Source: Falsirhodobacter algicola (GTDB taxonomy: Bacteria; Pseudomonadota; Alphaproteobacteria; Rhodobacterales; Rhodobacteraceae). Taken from it: a stretch of 64,000 nucleotides of DNA. Under the pieces are notes generated by a model. It searched no databases. It was not told where the DNA came from and saw only the letters and a list, made by a program, of their open reading frames with translations. The translations under genes and the position numbers were made by a program. Every line of letters begins with the position of its first letter. Position 1 is the stretch's first letter. Where the stretch lies: the NCBI RefSeq assembly GCF_018279165.1, contig NZ_CP047289.1:434001-498000 (forward strand). Direction: 5' to 3'. Shown here one piece after another: positions 45,721 to 57,508 of the stretch.

Positions 45721-46794
45721 ATGTCGAGCCTGAAGATTCCCGCCTTTGACGGCCACAACGATTTCCTGCTGCGTCTGATGCGCGAACCGCGCCGCCGCGA
45801 GGAGATCTGGCTGACGGGCGAGGGGGCCGGGCATCTCGATCTGCCGCGGATGAAGGCGGGCGGTTTCGCGGGCGGGATGTTCGCGATCTACGTCCCCTCG
45901 CCGCGGGCCGGGCGGGAGGAGCGGGCCGTGGACCGCGACATGATGGGCGCGCAATACGACGTGCCGCTGCCTCCGGCGCTGGACCTGGCCGAGGCGCAGG
46001 TCTGGGCGCTTGGGATGGCCGGGCATCTTCTGTGGATGGAGCGTTCGTCGGGCGGGGCGTTCCGCCTGTGCCGGACCGCCGGCGCGATCGAAGCCGCCAT
46101 GGCCGAGGACGTGATCGCCGGGGTGATGCATATCGAAGGGGCGGAGGCGATCGATGCCGATCTCGATATGCTGCATCTGTTCCACGGGCTTGGCCTGCGC
46201 TCCCTCGGGCCGGTCTGGAGCCGCCCGACCATCTTCGGGCATGGCGTGCCGTTCCGTTTCCCCTCGGGGCCGGATATCGGGCCGGGGCTGACCGATGCCG
46301 GCAAACGGCTGGTGCGCGAATGCAATGCGCTGAAGATCATGATCGATCTGTCGCATCTGAACGAGGCGGGGTTCGAGGATGTCGCCGCGCTGTCGGATGC
46401 GCCGCTGGTCGCCACCCATTCGAACGCCCATGCCGTCACCCCGTCCTCGCGCAATCTGACGGACCGGCAGCTGCACATGATCCGCGAACGGGACGGGATG
46501 GTCGGCATCAACTTCGCCACCTCCTTCCTGCGCGAGGACGGCCGCCGCGGCGCCGAGATCGGCTGGGAGCCGATCTGCCGCCATCTCGATCACCTGATCG
46601 CCGAATTGGGGGAGAATCGGGTCGGCCTCGGGTCGGACTTCGATGGGGCGACGGTGCCCGAAGGGATCAAGGATGTGGCAGGACTGCCTGCGCTTGCAGC
46701 AGCGCTGCGCCGTCACGGCTATGATGACGAGCTTCTGAAGAAGATATTCCACCGCAACTGGCTGGCGGTGCTGCGCCGCACATGGGGGGAATGA
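45721..46794 (+). CDS. Membrane dipeptidase (peptidase family M19)
   Basis: Zinc dipeptidase of 357 residues. Metal and substrate motifs include FDGHNDFLLRL, MHIEGAEAI, IDLSHLNEAGF, VATHSNAHAVTPSSRN and GLGSDFDGA. No signal peptide is seen, so it is likely cytoplasmic. GGAG precedes the ATG. It is divergent from the polyol regulator and 70 bases upstream of glgP; relation to either is unclear. Confidence 0.9.
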   Translation: MSSLKIPAFDGHNDFLLRLMREPRRREEIWLTGEGAGHLDLPRMKAGGFAGGMFAIYVPSPRAGREERAVDRDMMGAQYDVPLPPALDLAEAQVWALGMAGHLLWMERSSGGAFRLCRTAGAIEAAMAEDVIAGVMHIEGAEAIDADLDMLHLFHGLGLRSLGPVWSRPTIFGHGVPFRFPSGPDIGPGLTDAGKRLVRECNALKIMIDLSHLNEAGFEDVAALSDAPLVATHSNAHAVTPSSRNLTDRQLHMIRERDGMVGINFATSFLREDGRRGAEIGWEPICRHLDHLIAELGENRVGLGSDFDGATVPEGIKDVAGLPALAAALRRHGYDDELLKKIFHRNWLAVLRRTWGE

Positions 46795-46864
46795 GCGACG
46801 GCGCTTGACCGGCGCGGCAGACCGCTCACATGATGACACTGCTCTTGGCAAAGAGAGATGCATC

Positions 46865-49243
46865 GTGACCGCAACTACCCTTCAGGCCGACATTCTCCGA
46901 CATCTGTCCTTTACCGTCGGCAAGGATCCCCAGAACGCCACCCTGTTCGATTGGCGCATGGCCCTGTCCCATGCCTGCCGCGACCGCATCATGGAGCCTT
47001 GGTTCGCGGCCACCCGCCGCACTTGGGCCGAGGATCGCAAGCGCGTCTATTACCTGTCGATGGAGTTTCTGATCGGGCGCCTGCTGGAGGACGCCACGAT
47101 CAACCTCGGCCTGCACGAAGAGGCCGAGGCCGCGATGCGTGCCTTGGGCCAAGATTTCCGCGACGTGGTGGGGGATGAGCCCGACGCCGCGCTGGGCAAT
47201 GGCGGGCTGGGACGGCTGGCGGCGTGCTTCATGGAATCCATGGCGACGCTGGGCTGTCCGTCCTATGGCTACGGCATCCGCTACGAACACGGGCTGTTCC
47301 GCCAAAGTTTCAATGCCGGGCGGCAGATCGAGGCGCCGGAGACGTGGCTCGACCATCCCCATCCGTGGGAATTCGACCGCCCCGAGGCGCAGTACGTCAT
47401 CCCCTTCAAGGGCCATGTGGAAACGCGCAACGGCGCCGCCGTCTGGGTGCCGGGCGAATCGGTCTTTGCGCAGGCGCATGACACGCCCGTCATCGGCTGG
47501 CAGGCGCGCTGGGCCAATACCCTGCGCCTGTGGTCGGCGCGCCCGACCGATCCCTTCGATCTGGAGCGGTTCAATCACGGCGATTACACCGCCGCCGCCC
47601 AGCCCGAAACGCTGGCCCGCACCCTTAGCCGCGTTCTCTACCCGGACGACACCACCTATCAGGGCAAGGAACTGCGCCTGAAGCAGGAATACTTCCTGAC
47701 CTCGGCCGCGCTGCAGGACATTCTGCGCCGCTATCTGCAATCCCATGCCGATCTGCGCGCGCTGCCCAAGCATGTCGCGATCCAGATGAACGACACCCAT
47801 CCCGCCATCGCCGGGGCCGAACTGATCCGCCTTCTGGTCGATGATCACCGGATGGAGTTCCGCGAGGCGCTGCACATCGCCCAGCGCTGCCTCGGCTATA
47901 CCAACCACACCCTTCTGCCCGAGGCTTTGGAGCGGTGGTCCACCTACACCTTCGGCACCGTCCTGCCGCGCCATATGCAGATCGTGGAGCAGATCGACGG
48001 CTGGCACCTTGAGGAGCATCGCGCCCGCCCGCATTACGTCGGCATCGTGAAGCATCACGAGGTGCGGATGGGGGAGCTGGCCTTCATCACCTCGCACCGG
48101 GTGAACGGGGTTTCGGCGCTGCATACCGATCTGGTGCGCAAGAACCTGTTCCCCGAACTCAACGCCTTGCACCCCGACCGCATCATCAACCAGACGAACG
48201 GCGTGACGCCGCGCCGCTGGCTGAAGATGTGCAACCCGGCGCTGTCGGGCCTGATCACCGACACGATCGGCAGCGGCTGGGAGGCGGATCTCGACCGGCT
48301 GAAGGCGCTGGAGCCGCATGTGACGGACCCCGCCTTCCTTCGGGCCTTCGGAGAGGCCAAGCGCACGAACAAGGTGCGCCTTGCCGCATGGCTTCAGCGC
48401 ACGACGGGCGTCGTCGTCGATCCCGACGCGCTGTTCGATGTGCAGGTGAAGCGCATCCACGAATACAAGCGCCAGCTTCTGAACATCCTCGAAACGGTGG
48501 CCCGCTGGAAGGCGATCCGGGAAAATCCCGATGCCGGATGGGTACCGCGCGTGAAGATCTTCGCCGGGAAATCCGCCCCCGGCTATGCCGTCGCCAAGGA
48601 GATCATCCATCTGATCAATGACGTGGCCGCGGTCGTGAACAACGATCCCGTCACGGGCGATCTGCTGAAGGTGGTGTATCCGGCGAACTACAACGTCTCC
48701 ATGGCCGAACGGCTGGTGCCTGCGGCGGACCTGTCCGAGCAGATCTCCACCGCCGGTAAGGAGGCGTCGGGCACGGGGAACATGAAGTTCATGATCAACG
48801 GCGCCCCGACGATCGGAACGCTGGACGGCGCCAATGTGGAGATCCTTCAGGAGGTGGGGGCGGACAACTTCTTCCTCTTCGGTCTGACCGCCGAAGAGGT
48901 GGTGAAACGCCGCGAGGATCCCGAACATGCCCGCCACGCGATCGAGGCCAGCCAGCCGCTTCTGGACGTGCTGCAGATGATCGCCGAGGGGCGATTCTCG
49001 CCCGATGAGCCGGAGCGATATCACCAGCTGGTTCACCGCGTGTGGAACCATGATTATTTCCTGGTCGCATCGGACTTCGACTCCTACATCCAAGCGCAGG
49101 GGGAGGTGGACCGCGCCTTCTCTGATCGCGACCGCTGGCTGAAGATGGCGGCGCTGAACACGGCCCGCTCGGGCTATTTCAGCTCCGACCGCACGATCCG
49201 CGGTTACATGAACGACATCTGGGACATCGACCCGGCTATATGA
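46865..49243 (+). CDS. glgP: Glycogen/maltodextrin phosphorylase
   Basis: Releases glucose-1-phosphate from alpha-1,4-glucan. The 792-residue protein (family length about 800) carries the PLP-lysine in GTGNMKFMINGAPTIG and the GLGRLAACFMESMATLG and QMNDTHPAIA segments. Start chosen at GTG 46865, preceded by AAAGAGAG; a TTG further upstream is not supported. It heads the glgP-glgB-(small ORF)-glgA-glgX-pgm run on one strand with short gaps. Confidence 0.95.
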   Translation: MTATTLQADILRHLSFTVGKDPQNATLFDWRMALSHACRDRIMEPWFAATRRTWAEDRKRVYYLSMEFLIGRLLEDATINLGLHEEAEAAMRALGQDFRDVVGDEPDAALGNGGLGRLAACFMESMATLGCPSYGYGIRYEHGLFRQSFNAGRQIEAPETWLDHPHPWEFDRPEAQYVIPFKGHVETRNGAAVWVPGESVFAQAHDTPVIGWQARWANTLRLWSARPTDPFDLERFNHGDYTAAAQPETLARTLSRVLYPDDTTYQGKELRLKQEYFLTSAALQDILRRYLQSHADLRALPKHVAIQMNDTHPAIAGAELIRLLVDDHRMEFREALHIAQRCLGYTNHTLLPEALERWSTYTFGTVLPRHMQIVEQIDGWHLEEHRARPHYVGIVKHHEVRMGELAFITSHRVNGVSALHTDLVRKNLFPELNALHPDRIINQTNGVTPRRWLKMCNPALSGLITDTIGSGWEADLDRLKALEPHVTDPAFLRAFGEAKRTNKVRLAAWLQRTTGVVVDPDALFDVQVKRIHEYKRQLLNILETVARWKAIRENPDAGWVPRVKIFAGKSAPGYAVAKEIIHLINDVAAVVNNDPVTGDLLKVVYPANYNVSMAERLVPAADLSEQISTAGKEASGTGNMKFMINGAPTIGTLDGANVEILQEVGADNFFLFGLTAEEVVKRREDPEHARHAIEASQPLLDVLQMIAEGRFSPDEPERYHQLVHRVWNHDYFLVASDFDSYIQAQGEVDRAFSDRDRWLKMAALNTARSGYFSSDRTIRGYMNDIWDIDPAI

Positions 49244-49255
49244 GGTGAACCGCGC

Positions 49256-51430
49256 GTGACGGGGGCAAGGGCGGCGGCGAGGATCGATCCGCAGGCGGCG
49301 CAGGCGATCTGCGAAGGACGGCACGGCGATCCGTTCGCGTTCCTCGGGCCGCATCCGGCCGGCAAGGAATGGCGCGTGACCGTCTGGCAGCCCGGAGCCG
49401 AGAAGGTCTGGCTGAAACCGGGCGGCGCTACGACCGAGGTTCCGGGATTCCCCGGCCTCTTCGTCGGCAAGACCAAATCCCGCGAGTATCGCATCCGCGC
49501 GGTGGCCGGGGACGCCGAATGGATCGTGGACGATCCCTACCGCTTCGGCCCCGTCCTTGGCGAGATCGACGAATACCTTCTGGGCGAGGGGACGCATCAT
49601 CAACTCTGGGACGCGCTGGGCGCGCATCCCATGGAGCATGAGGGCGTCGGGGGCACGCATTTCGCCGTCTGGGCGCCGAACGCGCAGCGCGTTTCGGTCA
49701 TCGGCGGGTTCAACTTCTGGGACGGGCGCCGCCACCCGATGCGCCAGCGCGGTGCCACCGGCGTGTGGGAGATCTTCGTGCCGGGGGTCGGCGTCGGGGA
49801 AAGCTATAAGTACGAGATCCGCACCGCGGCCGGGGAGATCCTGCCCCACAAGGCCGATCCCGTCGGCTTCGGCTCGGAACATGCCCCGGCGACGGCCTCG
49901 GTCGTACGCGATCTCGGTGGCCCGCTCTGGAGCGATGACGAGTGGATGGAGCGGCGGCACCGCGAGAACGGCGTCGATGCCCCCATCTCCATCTACGAGG
50001 TGCATCTGGGCAGTTGGCGGCGCGCGCCGGGCGACCGGATGCTGTCCTATGTCGAACTGGCCGATCAGCTGGTGGATTACGCCCATGACATGGGGTTCAC
50101 CCATCTCGAATTCATGCCGGTTTCGGAATACCCGTTCGATGGCAGCTGGGGCTATCAGCCGATCGGCCTCTTCGCCCCGACCATCCGCCACGGCACCCCG
50201 GACGAGTTCCGCGCCCTGATCGATGCGGCGCATCGCAAGGGGCTTGGGGTCATCCTCGATTGGGTGCCGGGGCATTTCCCGTCGGATATTCACGGGCTGG
50301 GCCGGTTCGATGGAACGCCGCTCTATGAGCATGGCGACCCGCGCGAGGGGTTCCATCAGGACTGGAACACCCTGATCTACAATTACGGCCGCCGCGAGGT
50401 GAAGAACTACCTCACCGCCAACGCGCTCTATTGGCTCGAGGAATATCACGTCGACGGACTGCGTGTGGATGCCGTGGCCTCCATGCTCTACCGCGATTAT
50501 TCGCGGGCCGATGGGGAATGGGTGCCCAATATCCATGGCGGGCGCGAGAACCTCGAGGCGATCGCCATGCTGCGCGACATGAACGTCGCGGCCTATGGCA
50601 CCTATCCTGGGATCATGACGGCGGCGGAGGAATCCACGTCCTTCCCCGGCGTGTCGCGGCCCGTCGATCAGGGGGGCCTTGGGTTCGGGTTCAAATGGAA
50701 CATGGGCTGGATGAACGACACCCTGTCCTACATCCAGAAGGACCCGATCCACCGCAAATACCACCATCACCAGATGACGTTCGGCTTGCATTACGCATGG
50801 TCGGAGAATTTCATCCTGCCGATCAGCCATGACGAGGTGGTGCACGGCAAGGGCAGCATGATCGCCAAGATGCCGGGCGAGGGGGCGGAGAAGTTCGCCA
50901 ACCTGCGCGCCTATTACGGCTTCATGTGGACCCATCCGGGCAAGAAGCTGCTGTTCATGGGCTGCGAATTCGCGCAGGGGCGCGAATGGACCCATCAGCA
51001 GAGCCTCGATTGGCACCAGCTCGATATTCCCGAACATCGGGGGGTGCAGCGGCTGATCCGGGATCTGAACACGCTTTATCGTTCGAACGGCGCGCTGCAT
51101 CACCATGATTCGCGTCCCGACGGGTTCGAATGGATCGAGGCGGGCGATGCCGAGGCGTCGGTCTTCGTGTTCCTGCGCCGGGGCGCTGCGGGCGATCCGC
51201 CGATCGTCGTGGCCGTGAACATGACGCCCGTGGACCGGCCCTATCGCATCGGGCTGCCCTCGGGCGGCACATGGGCCGAGGTGATGAACACCGATGCCGC
51301 CATCTATGGCGGGCAGGATCGCGGCAATTTCGGCCGCATCCACGCCGAGGACCAGCCATGGCACGGTCGGCCCCATTCGGCCGAGATACGACTGCCGCCT
51401 TTGTCGGTCGTGGTGTTCCGACAGGACTGA
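49256..51430 (+). CDS. glgB: 1,4-alpha-glucan branching enzyme
   Basis: Introduces alpha-1,6 branches into glycogen. The 724-residue GH13 protein has N-terminal beta-sandwich domains ([21 protein letters not shown]), catalytic Asp in [18 protein letters not shown], Glu in [12 protein letters not shown], and [13 protein letters not shown]. Start is GTG with GAGGTGA nine bases before. It follows glgP after 12 bases. Confidence 0.96.
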   Translation: MTGARAAARIDPQAAQAICEGRHGDPFAFLGPHPAGKEWRVTVWQPGAEKVWLKPGGATTEVPGFPGLFVGKTKSREYRIRAVAGDAEWIVDDPYRFGPVLGEIDEYLLGEGTHHQLWDALGAHPMEHEGVGGTHFAVWAPNAQRVSVIGGFNFWDGRRHPMRQRGATGVWEIFVPGVGVGESYKYEIRTAAGEILPHKADPVGFGSEHAPATASVVRDLGGPLWSDDEWMERRHRENGVDAPISIYEVHLGSWRRAPGDRMLSYVELADQLVDYAHDMGFTHLEFMPVSEYPFDGSWGYQPIGLFAPTIRHGTPDEFRALIDAAHRKGLGVILDWVPGHFPSDIHGLGRFDGTPLYEHGDPREGFHQDWNTLIYNYGRREVKNYLTANALYWLEEYHVDGLRVDAVASMLYRDYSRADGEWVPNIHGGRENLEAIAMLRDMNVAAYGTYPGIMTAAEESTSFPGVSRPVDQGGLGFGFKWNMGWMNDTLSYIQKDPIHRKYHHHQMTFGLHYAWSENFILPISHDEVVHGKGSMIAKMPGEGAEKFANLRAYYGFMWTHPGKKLLFMGCEFAQGREWTHQQSLDWHQLDIPEHRGVQRLIRDLNTLYRSNGALHHHDSRPDGFEWIEAGDAEASVFVFLRRGAAGDPPIVVAVNMTPVDRPYRIGLPSGGTWAEVMNTDAAIYGGQDRGNFGRIHAEDQPWHGRPHSAEIRLPPLSVVVFRQD

Positions 51431-51465
51431 ACATACGCGCCGGGGAGGGCGCGAAGGAGGATACG

Positions 51466-51552
51466 TTGCAGGCCGACCCCAGTTTTCGCTACCCGCCGGA
51501 CCGTTTTCGCATAGATTGCAAGACAGGCCTTGGCTTCATCGAGGAGTTGTAA
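51466..51552 (+). CDS. 28-codon ORF in the expected glgC position
   Basis: A short ORF with TTG start and a strong Shine-Dalgarno (AAGGAGG, 5 bases before). The peptide begins MQADPSFRYPPDRFRIDC and ends GLGFIEEL, followed by TAA five bases before the glgA ATG. I do not recognise it and it does not resemble the N- or C-terminus of GlgC. It might be a coupling peptide for glgA or leftover sequence. Confidence 0.4.
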   Translation: MQADPSFRYPPDRFRIDCKTGLGFIEEL

Positions 51553-51557
51553 GCGAG

Positions 51558-52991
51558 ATGGCTGGTTCGATCCGTGTGCTCTCCGTCGTATCCGAATGCG
51601 TGCCGCTTTTGAAAACAGGCGGCCTTGCGGACGTGGCCGGTGCGCTGCCTGCGGCGCTGGCGACGCGGGACGTGCACATGCGCGTTCTGATGCCGGCCTA
51701 TCGCAGCATCCGCTGGCGGCTGGAGGGGATGACCGAGGTCTTTTACGAAGAGGATCTGTTCGGCGGCGCGGGCCGCGTCTTTGCCGGCACGATCGGCGGC
51801 ATCGACATGCTGCTGCTGGATGCGCCGCATCTCTATGACCGCGAGGGCGGCCCCTATTCCGGCCCGTGGGGCGATTGGGACGACAACCCGCAGCGTTTTG
51901 CCGCGCTGTCATGGGTGGCGGCGCGGATCTGCCGGCAGGGGCTGCGTGGGGGGTGGCGGCCGCAGGTGATGCACGCGCATGATTGGCAGGCGGGCTTTGC
52001 CCCGGCCTATCTGGCCTTCGGCGGGCCGACGGATGTTTCCAGCATCATCACCATCCACAACATCGCCTTCCAAGGCTGGGCGCATGTCGATCTTCTGGAC
52101 ACGCTGCGCCTGCCGTCATGGGAGTTTCATCCCGGATCGCTGGAATATTATGGCGGGCTGTCCAGCCTGAAGGCCGGGCTGGTGACCGCCGACCGGATCA
52201 CGACCGTATCCCCGAACTATGCGATCGAGTTGATGCGCCCGGAATACGGCATGGGGCTGCAAGGGGTCATGGCGTCGCGGGCCGACAGCGTGTCGGGTAT
52301 CCTGAACGGCGTCGATACCGAGGTCTGGTCCCCCGAGGCGGAGGAACGCCCTTACAGCTTCGATCATTTGCGCGGCAAGATGGAGAACCGCCGCGTCCTC
52401 TGCGAAGCCTTCGATCTGGAGGTGCCGGGCCCACTGGTGATCGTCGTCAGCCGGATGACCCATCAGAAGGGTATCGATCTTCTGCCCGAGGTGCTGCCCG
52501 AATTCATCGAGCATGGCGGCGGTGTCGCGATCCTCGGTGCGGGCGATAGCGGGCTGGAAAGCGCCATGCGCGCGCTGGAGCTGCGCTATCCCGACCGGGT
52601 GGGCGTGCGTGTGGGCTATGACGAAGGGCTGAGCCATCTGATGTTCTCGGGCGGGGATGCGGTGCTCGTCCCCTCGCGGTTCGAGCCTTGTGGGCTGACG
52701 CAGATGTACGGGCTGCGCTACGGCACGCTGCCGGTGGTGGCGCAGGTGGGCGGTCTGGCCGACAGCGTGATCAACGTGAACCCGGCCTCCATGACGGCGG
52801 GGGTGGCCACCGGCTTTACCTTCACGCCGACGACCGCCGATGCGATGTCGGGGGCGCTGCGCCGCCTGCTGCAACTGTGGAACGATCGGGACGGCTGGGC
52901 GCAGGTGCAGCGGAACGCGATGCGCCATCCGGTCGGCTGGCAGGCCTCGGCCGAGGCGTACGAGGCGCTGTATCGCCAGATCCTGCGATGA
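51558..52991 (+). CDS. glgA: Glycogen synthase (ADP-glucose type)
   Basis: Extends alpha-1,4-glucan from ADP-glucose. The 477-residue GT5 enzyme has the KTGGLADVAGALPAALA donor loop near the N-terminus, HAHDWQAGFAP, GILNGVDTEVW and the catalytic Glu region SRFEPCGLTQMYGLRYG. Its substrate normally comes from GlgC, which is missing between glgB and glgA here. The stop overlaps the glgX start (ATGA). Confidence 0.96.
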   Translation: MAGSIRVLSVVSECVPLLKTGGLADVAGALPAALATRDVHMRVLMPAYRSIRWRLEGMTEVFYEEDLFGGAGRVFAGTIGGIDMLLLDAPHLYDREGGPYSGPWGDWDDNPQRFAALSWVAARICRQGLRGGWRPQVMHAHDWQAGFAPAYLAFGGPTDVSSIITIHNIAFQGWAHVDLLDTLRLPSWEFHPGSLEYYGGLSSLKAGLVTADRITTVSPNYAIELMRPEYGMGLQGVMASRADSVSGILNGVDTEVWSPEAEERPYSFDHLRGKMENRRVLCEAFDLEVPGPLVIVVSRMTHQKGIDLLPEVLPEFIEHGGGVAILGAGDSGLESAMRALELRYPDRVGVRVGYDEGLSHLMFSGGDAVLVPSRFEPCGLTQMYGLRYGTLPVVAQVGGLADSVINVNPASMTAGVATGFTFTPTTADAMSGALRRLLQLWNDRDGWAQVQRNAMRHPVGWQASAEAYEALYRQILR

Positions 52992-54877
52992 CGCTGGGGG
53001 CGGTGCTTCTGAAGGACGGGACCCGCTTCGCCGTCCATTCCGCCGATGCCGAGGCGGTGGAGCTGTGCCTCTTCGATCCCGAGCGTCGCATTCCGATGCT
53101 GCGGGAGGGCGATGTCTGGACCGTGACGGTGGAGGGCGTGGGCGAGGGGGCGCAGTACGGCTTTCGCGCCCATGGCCCCTTCGATCCGGCGCAGGGGCTG
53201 TGGTTCGATGGCGCGAAGCTGCTGCTCGATCCCTATGCCCGGCAACTGACGGCGCCGGTGCGCTGGTCCCCCGCGCTGCAGCCCGGCACGGCCGAGGATT
53301 CGGCCCGTGCGCTGCCGCGCTGCATCGTGACCAAGGTCGAACCCGTCCCGGTGAAGCGCCCCCGCACCCCATGGCCCGAAACCGTGATCTACGAGGCGCA
53401 TGTCCGCGGGCTTACGATGCAGCACCCCAAGATCCCCGAGGGGCAGCGCGGCACGTTCCGCGGCCTCGCCTCGCGGCAGGTGCTGCGGCATCTGTCGCGC
53501 CTTGGGGTGACGGCGATCGAGCTTTTGCCCGTGCAGGCCTTCATCGACGACCGTTTCGCCGCCGAACGGGGGCTGACGAATTACTGGGGCTATCAGCCGG
53601 TCGCGCTGTGTGCGCCGCATCCGGCCTATGGCACACCGGACGATTTCCGCGCCATGGTGCGGAAGTTCCACAAGGCCGGCATCGAGGTGATCCTCGATAT
53701 CGTGCTGAACCACACGGGCGAGGGCGATGCGCATGGCCCGTCCGTGTCGCTGCGCGGGTTGGACAATCGGGGCTATTACCGGCTGCGGGACGGGCATTAT
53801 CTGGACGATGCGGGCACGGGCAACACGCTGGATGCGACGCGTCCGGCGGTGCAGCGCCTGTTCATGGACACGCTGCGGCATTGGGCGGCGCAGGGGGTGG
53901 ATGGGTTCCGCTTCGATCTTGCTACGACGCTCGGCCGCGGGGCGGAGGGGTTCAGCCCGCGCGCGGCGATCTTCGACATGATCCGGCAGGACCCGCAGCT
54001 GCGCGATCTGAAACTGATCGCCGAGCCGTGGGATATCGGGCCGGGCGGCTATCAGCTTGGCCAGTTCCCCGCGCCCTTCGCCGAATGGAACGACCGTTTC
54101 CGCGACGATCTACGCCGTTTCTGGCGCGGAGAGGCGGTGGCGGGCGCGGTGGCGGCCCGCATGGCCGGTTCGGCCGAGATGTTCGACCATGACCGCCGCC
54201 CGGCTTGGACCTCGGTCAATTTCCTGACGGCGCATGATGGGTTCACCCTGATGGATGTGGTGCAATACGCCCACCGCCACAATGAGGCCAATGGCGAGGA
54301 TGGCCGCGACGGCCATGGCGAGAATCATTCCGACAACATGGGCCATGAGGGCCCCCATCCCGATCTCGAGGCTACGCGGGCGCTGCGCCGCCGGGGCCTG
54401 ATGGCGAGCCTTCTGCTGGCGCAGGGCACCCCGATGCTGCTGGCCGGGGATGAGATGGGCAACAGCCAAGGCGGCAACAACAACACCTATGCGCAGGATA
54501 ACGAGGTGGGCTGGGTCGCGTGGCGCGATGACGATCTTGCCCCCTTCGTCGCCCGTCTGATCGCACTGCGCCGCTCGCTTCCGCCGCTGCGGCAGCGGGC
54601 GTTCTGGGGGGATAAGGATGTCGTCTGGTACCTGCCCGACGGCCGCATCCCCGCCCCGGAGGATTGGGCCGGGATGACCGCGCTCTGCATGGAGCTTCGC
54701 TTCGAGGGTGGGGCGGCCTTCGTCGTGCTGAACCCCGGCCATGCCGTTCCGCTGAACCTTCCGGCGGGGCGAAACTGGCACTGCGTTCTCGACAGCACGC
54801 AGCCTGCCGCTGATCCGCCGATCTGGGGGCTTGAAGCCCCCGCCCATTCCGTGCTCGTCTTTCGGCACACCGACTAG
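52988..54877 (+). CDS. glgX: Glycogen debranching enzyme
   Basis: Hydrolyses alpha-1,6 branches of limit dextrin. The 629-residue GH13 protein has an N-terminal CBM48-like part (FAVHSADAEAVELCLFDP), catalytic Asp in GVDGFRFDLATTLGR, Glu in LKLIAEPWDIGPGGYQ and Asp in FLTAHDGFTLMDVV. It is somewhat shorter than many GlgX proteins (about 650-700) but has all core motifs. Coupled to glgA. Confidence 0.95.
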   Translation: MTLGAVLLKDGTRFAVHSADAEAVELCLFDPERRIPMLREGDVWTVTVEGVGEGAQYGFRAHGPFDPAQGLWFDGAKLLLDPYARQLTAPVRWSPALQPGTAEDSARALPRCIVTKVEPVPVKRPRTPWPETVIYEAHVRGLTMQHPKIPEGQRGTFRGLASRQVLRHLSRLGVTAIELLPVQAFIDDRFAAERGLTNYWGYQPVALCAPHPAYGTPDDFRAMVRKFHKAGIEVILDIVLNHTGEGDAHGPSVSLRGLDNRGYYRLRDGHYLDDAGTGNTLDATRPAVQRLFMDTLRHWAAQGVDGFRFDLATTLGRGAEGFSPRAAIFDMIRQDPQLRDLKLIAEPWDIGPGGYQLGQFPAPFAEWNDRFRDDLRRFWRGEAVAGAVAARMAGSAEMFDHDRRPAWTSVNFLTAHDGFTLMDVVQYAHRHNEANGEDGRDGHGENHSDNMGHEGPHPDLEATRALRRRGLMASLLLAQGTPMLLAGDEMGNSQGGNNNTYAQDNEVGWVAWRDDDLAPFVARLIALRRSLPPLRQRAFWGDKDVVWYLPDGRIPAPEDWAGMTALCMELRFEGGAAFVVLNPGHAVPLNLPAGRNWHCVLDSTQPAADPPIWGLEAPAHSVLVFRHTD

Positions 54878-57413
<2,536 letters not shown>

Positions 57414-57508
57414 CGAGCCCTCCCTTTCTCATGGTCTAGGTAATCTTTCATCTCTCGCAACTTCGCAATCCCGTCTTATGTTTGGAACAGGCAAATCGAG
57501 GAGATCGC

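Noticed and set aside
46826-51376. A 1516-codon open frame on the minus strand opposite glgP and glgB
   Set aside because: It is the antisense shadow of two long GC-rich genes with clear catalytic motifs; its translation is low-complexity and has no recognisable domains.
51466-51552. The 28-codon ORF as a remnant of glgC
   Set aside because: Its residues do not resemble either end of GlgC as I know the family, so it is reported only as an unknown ORF.
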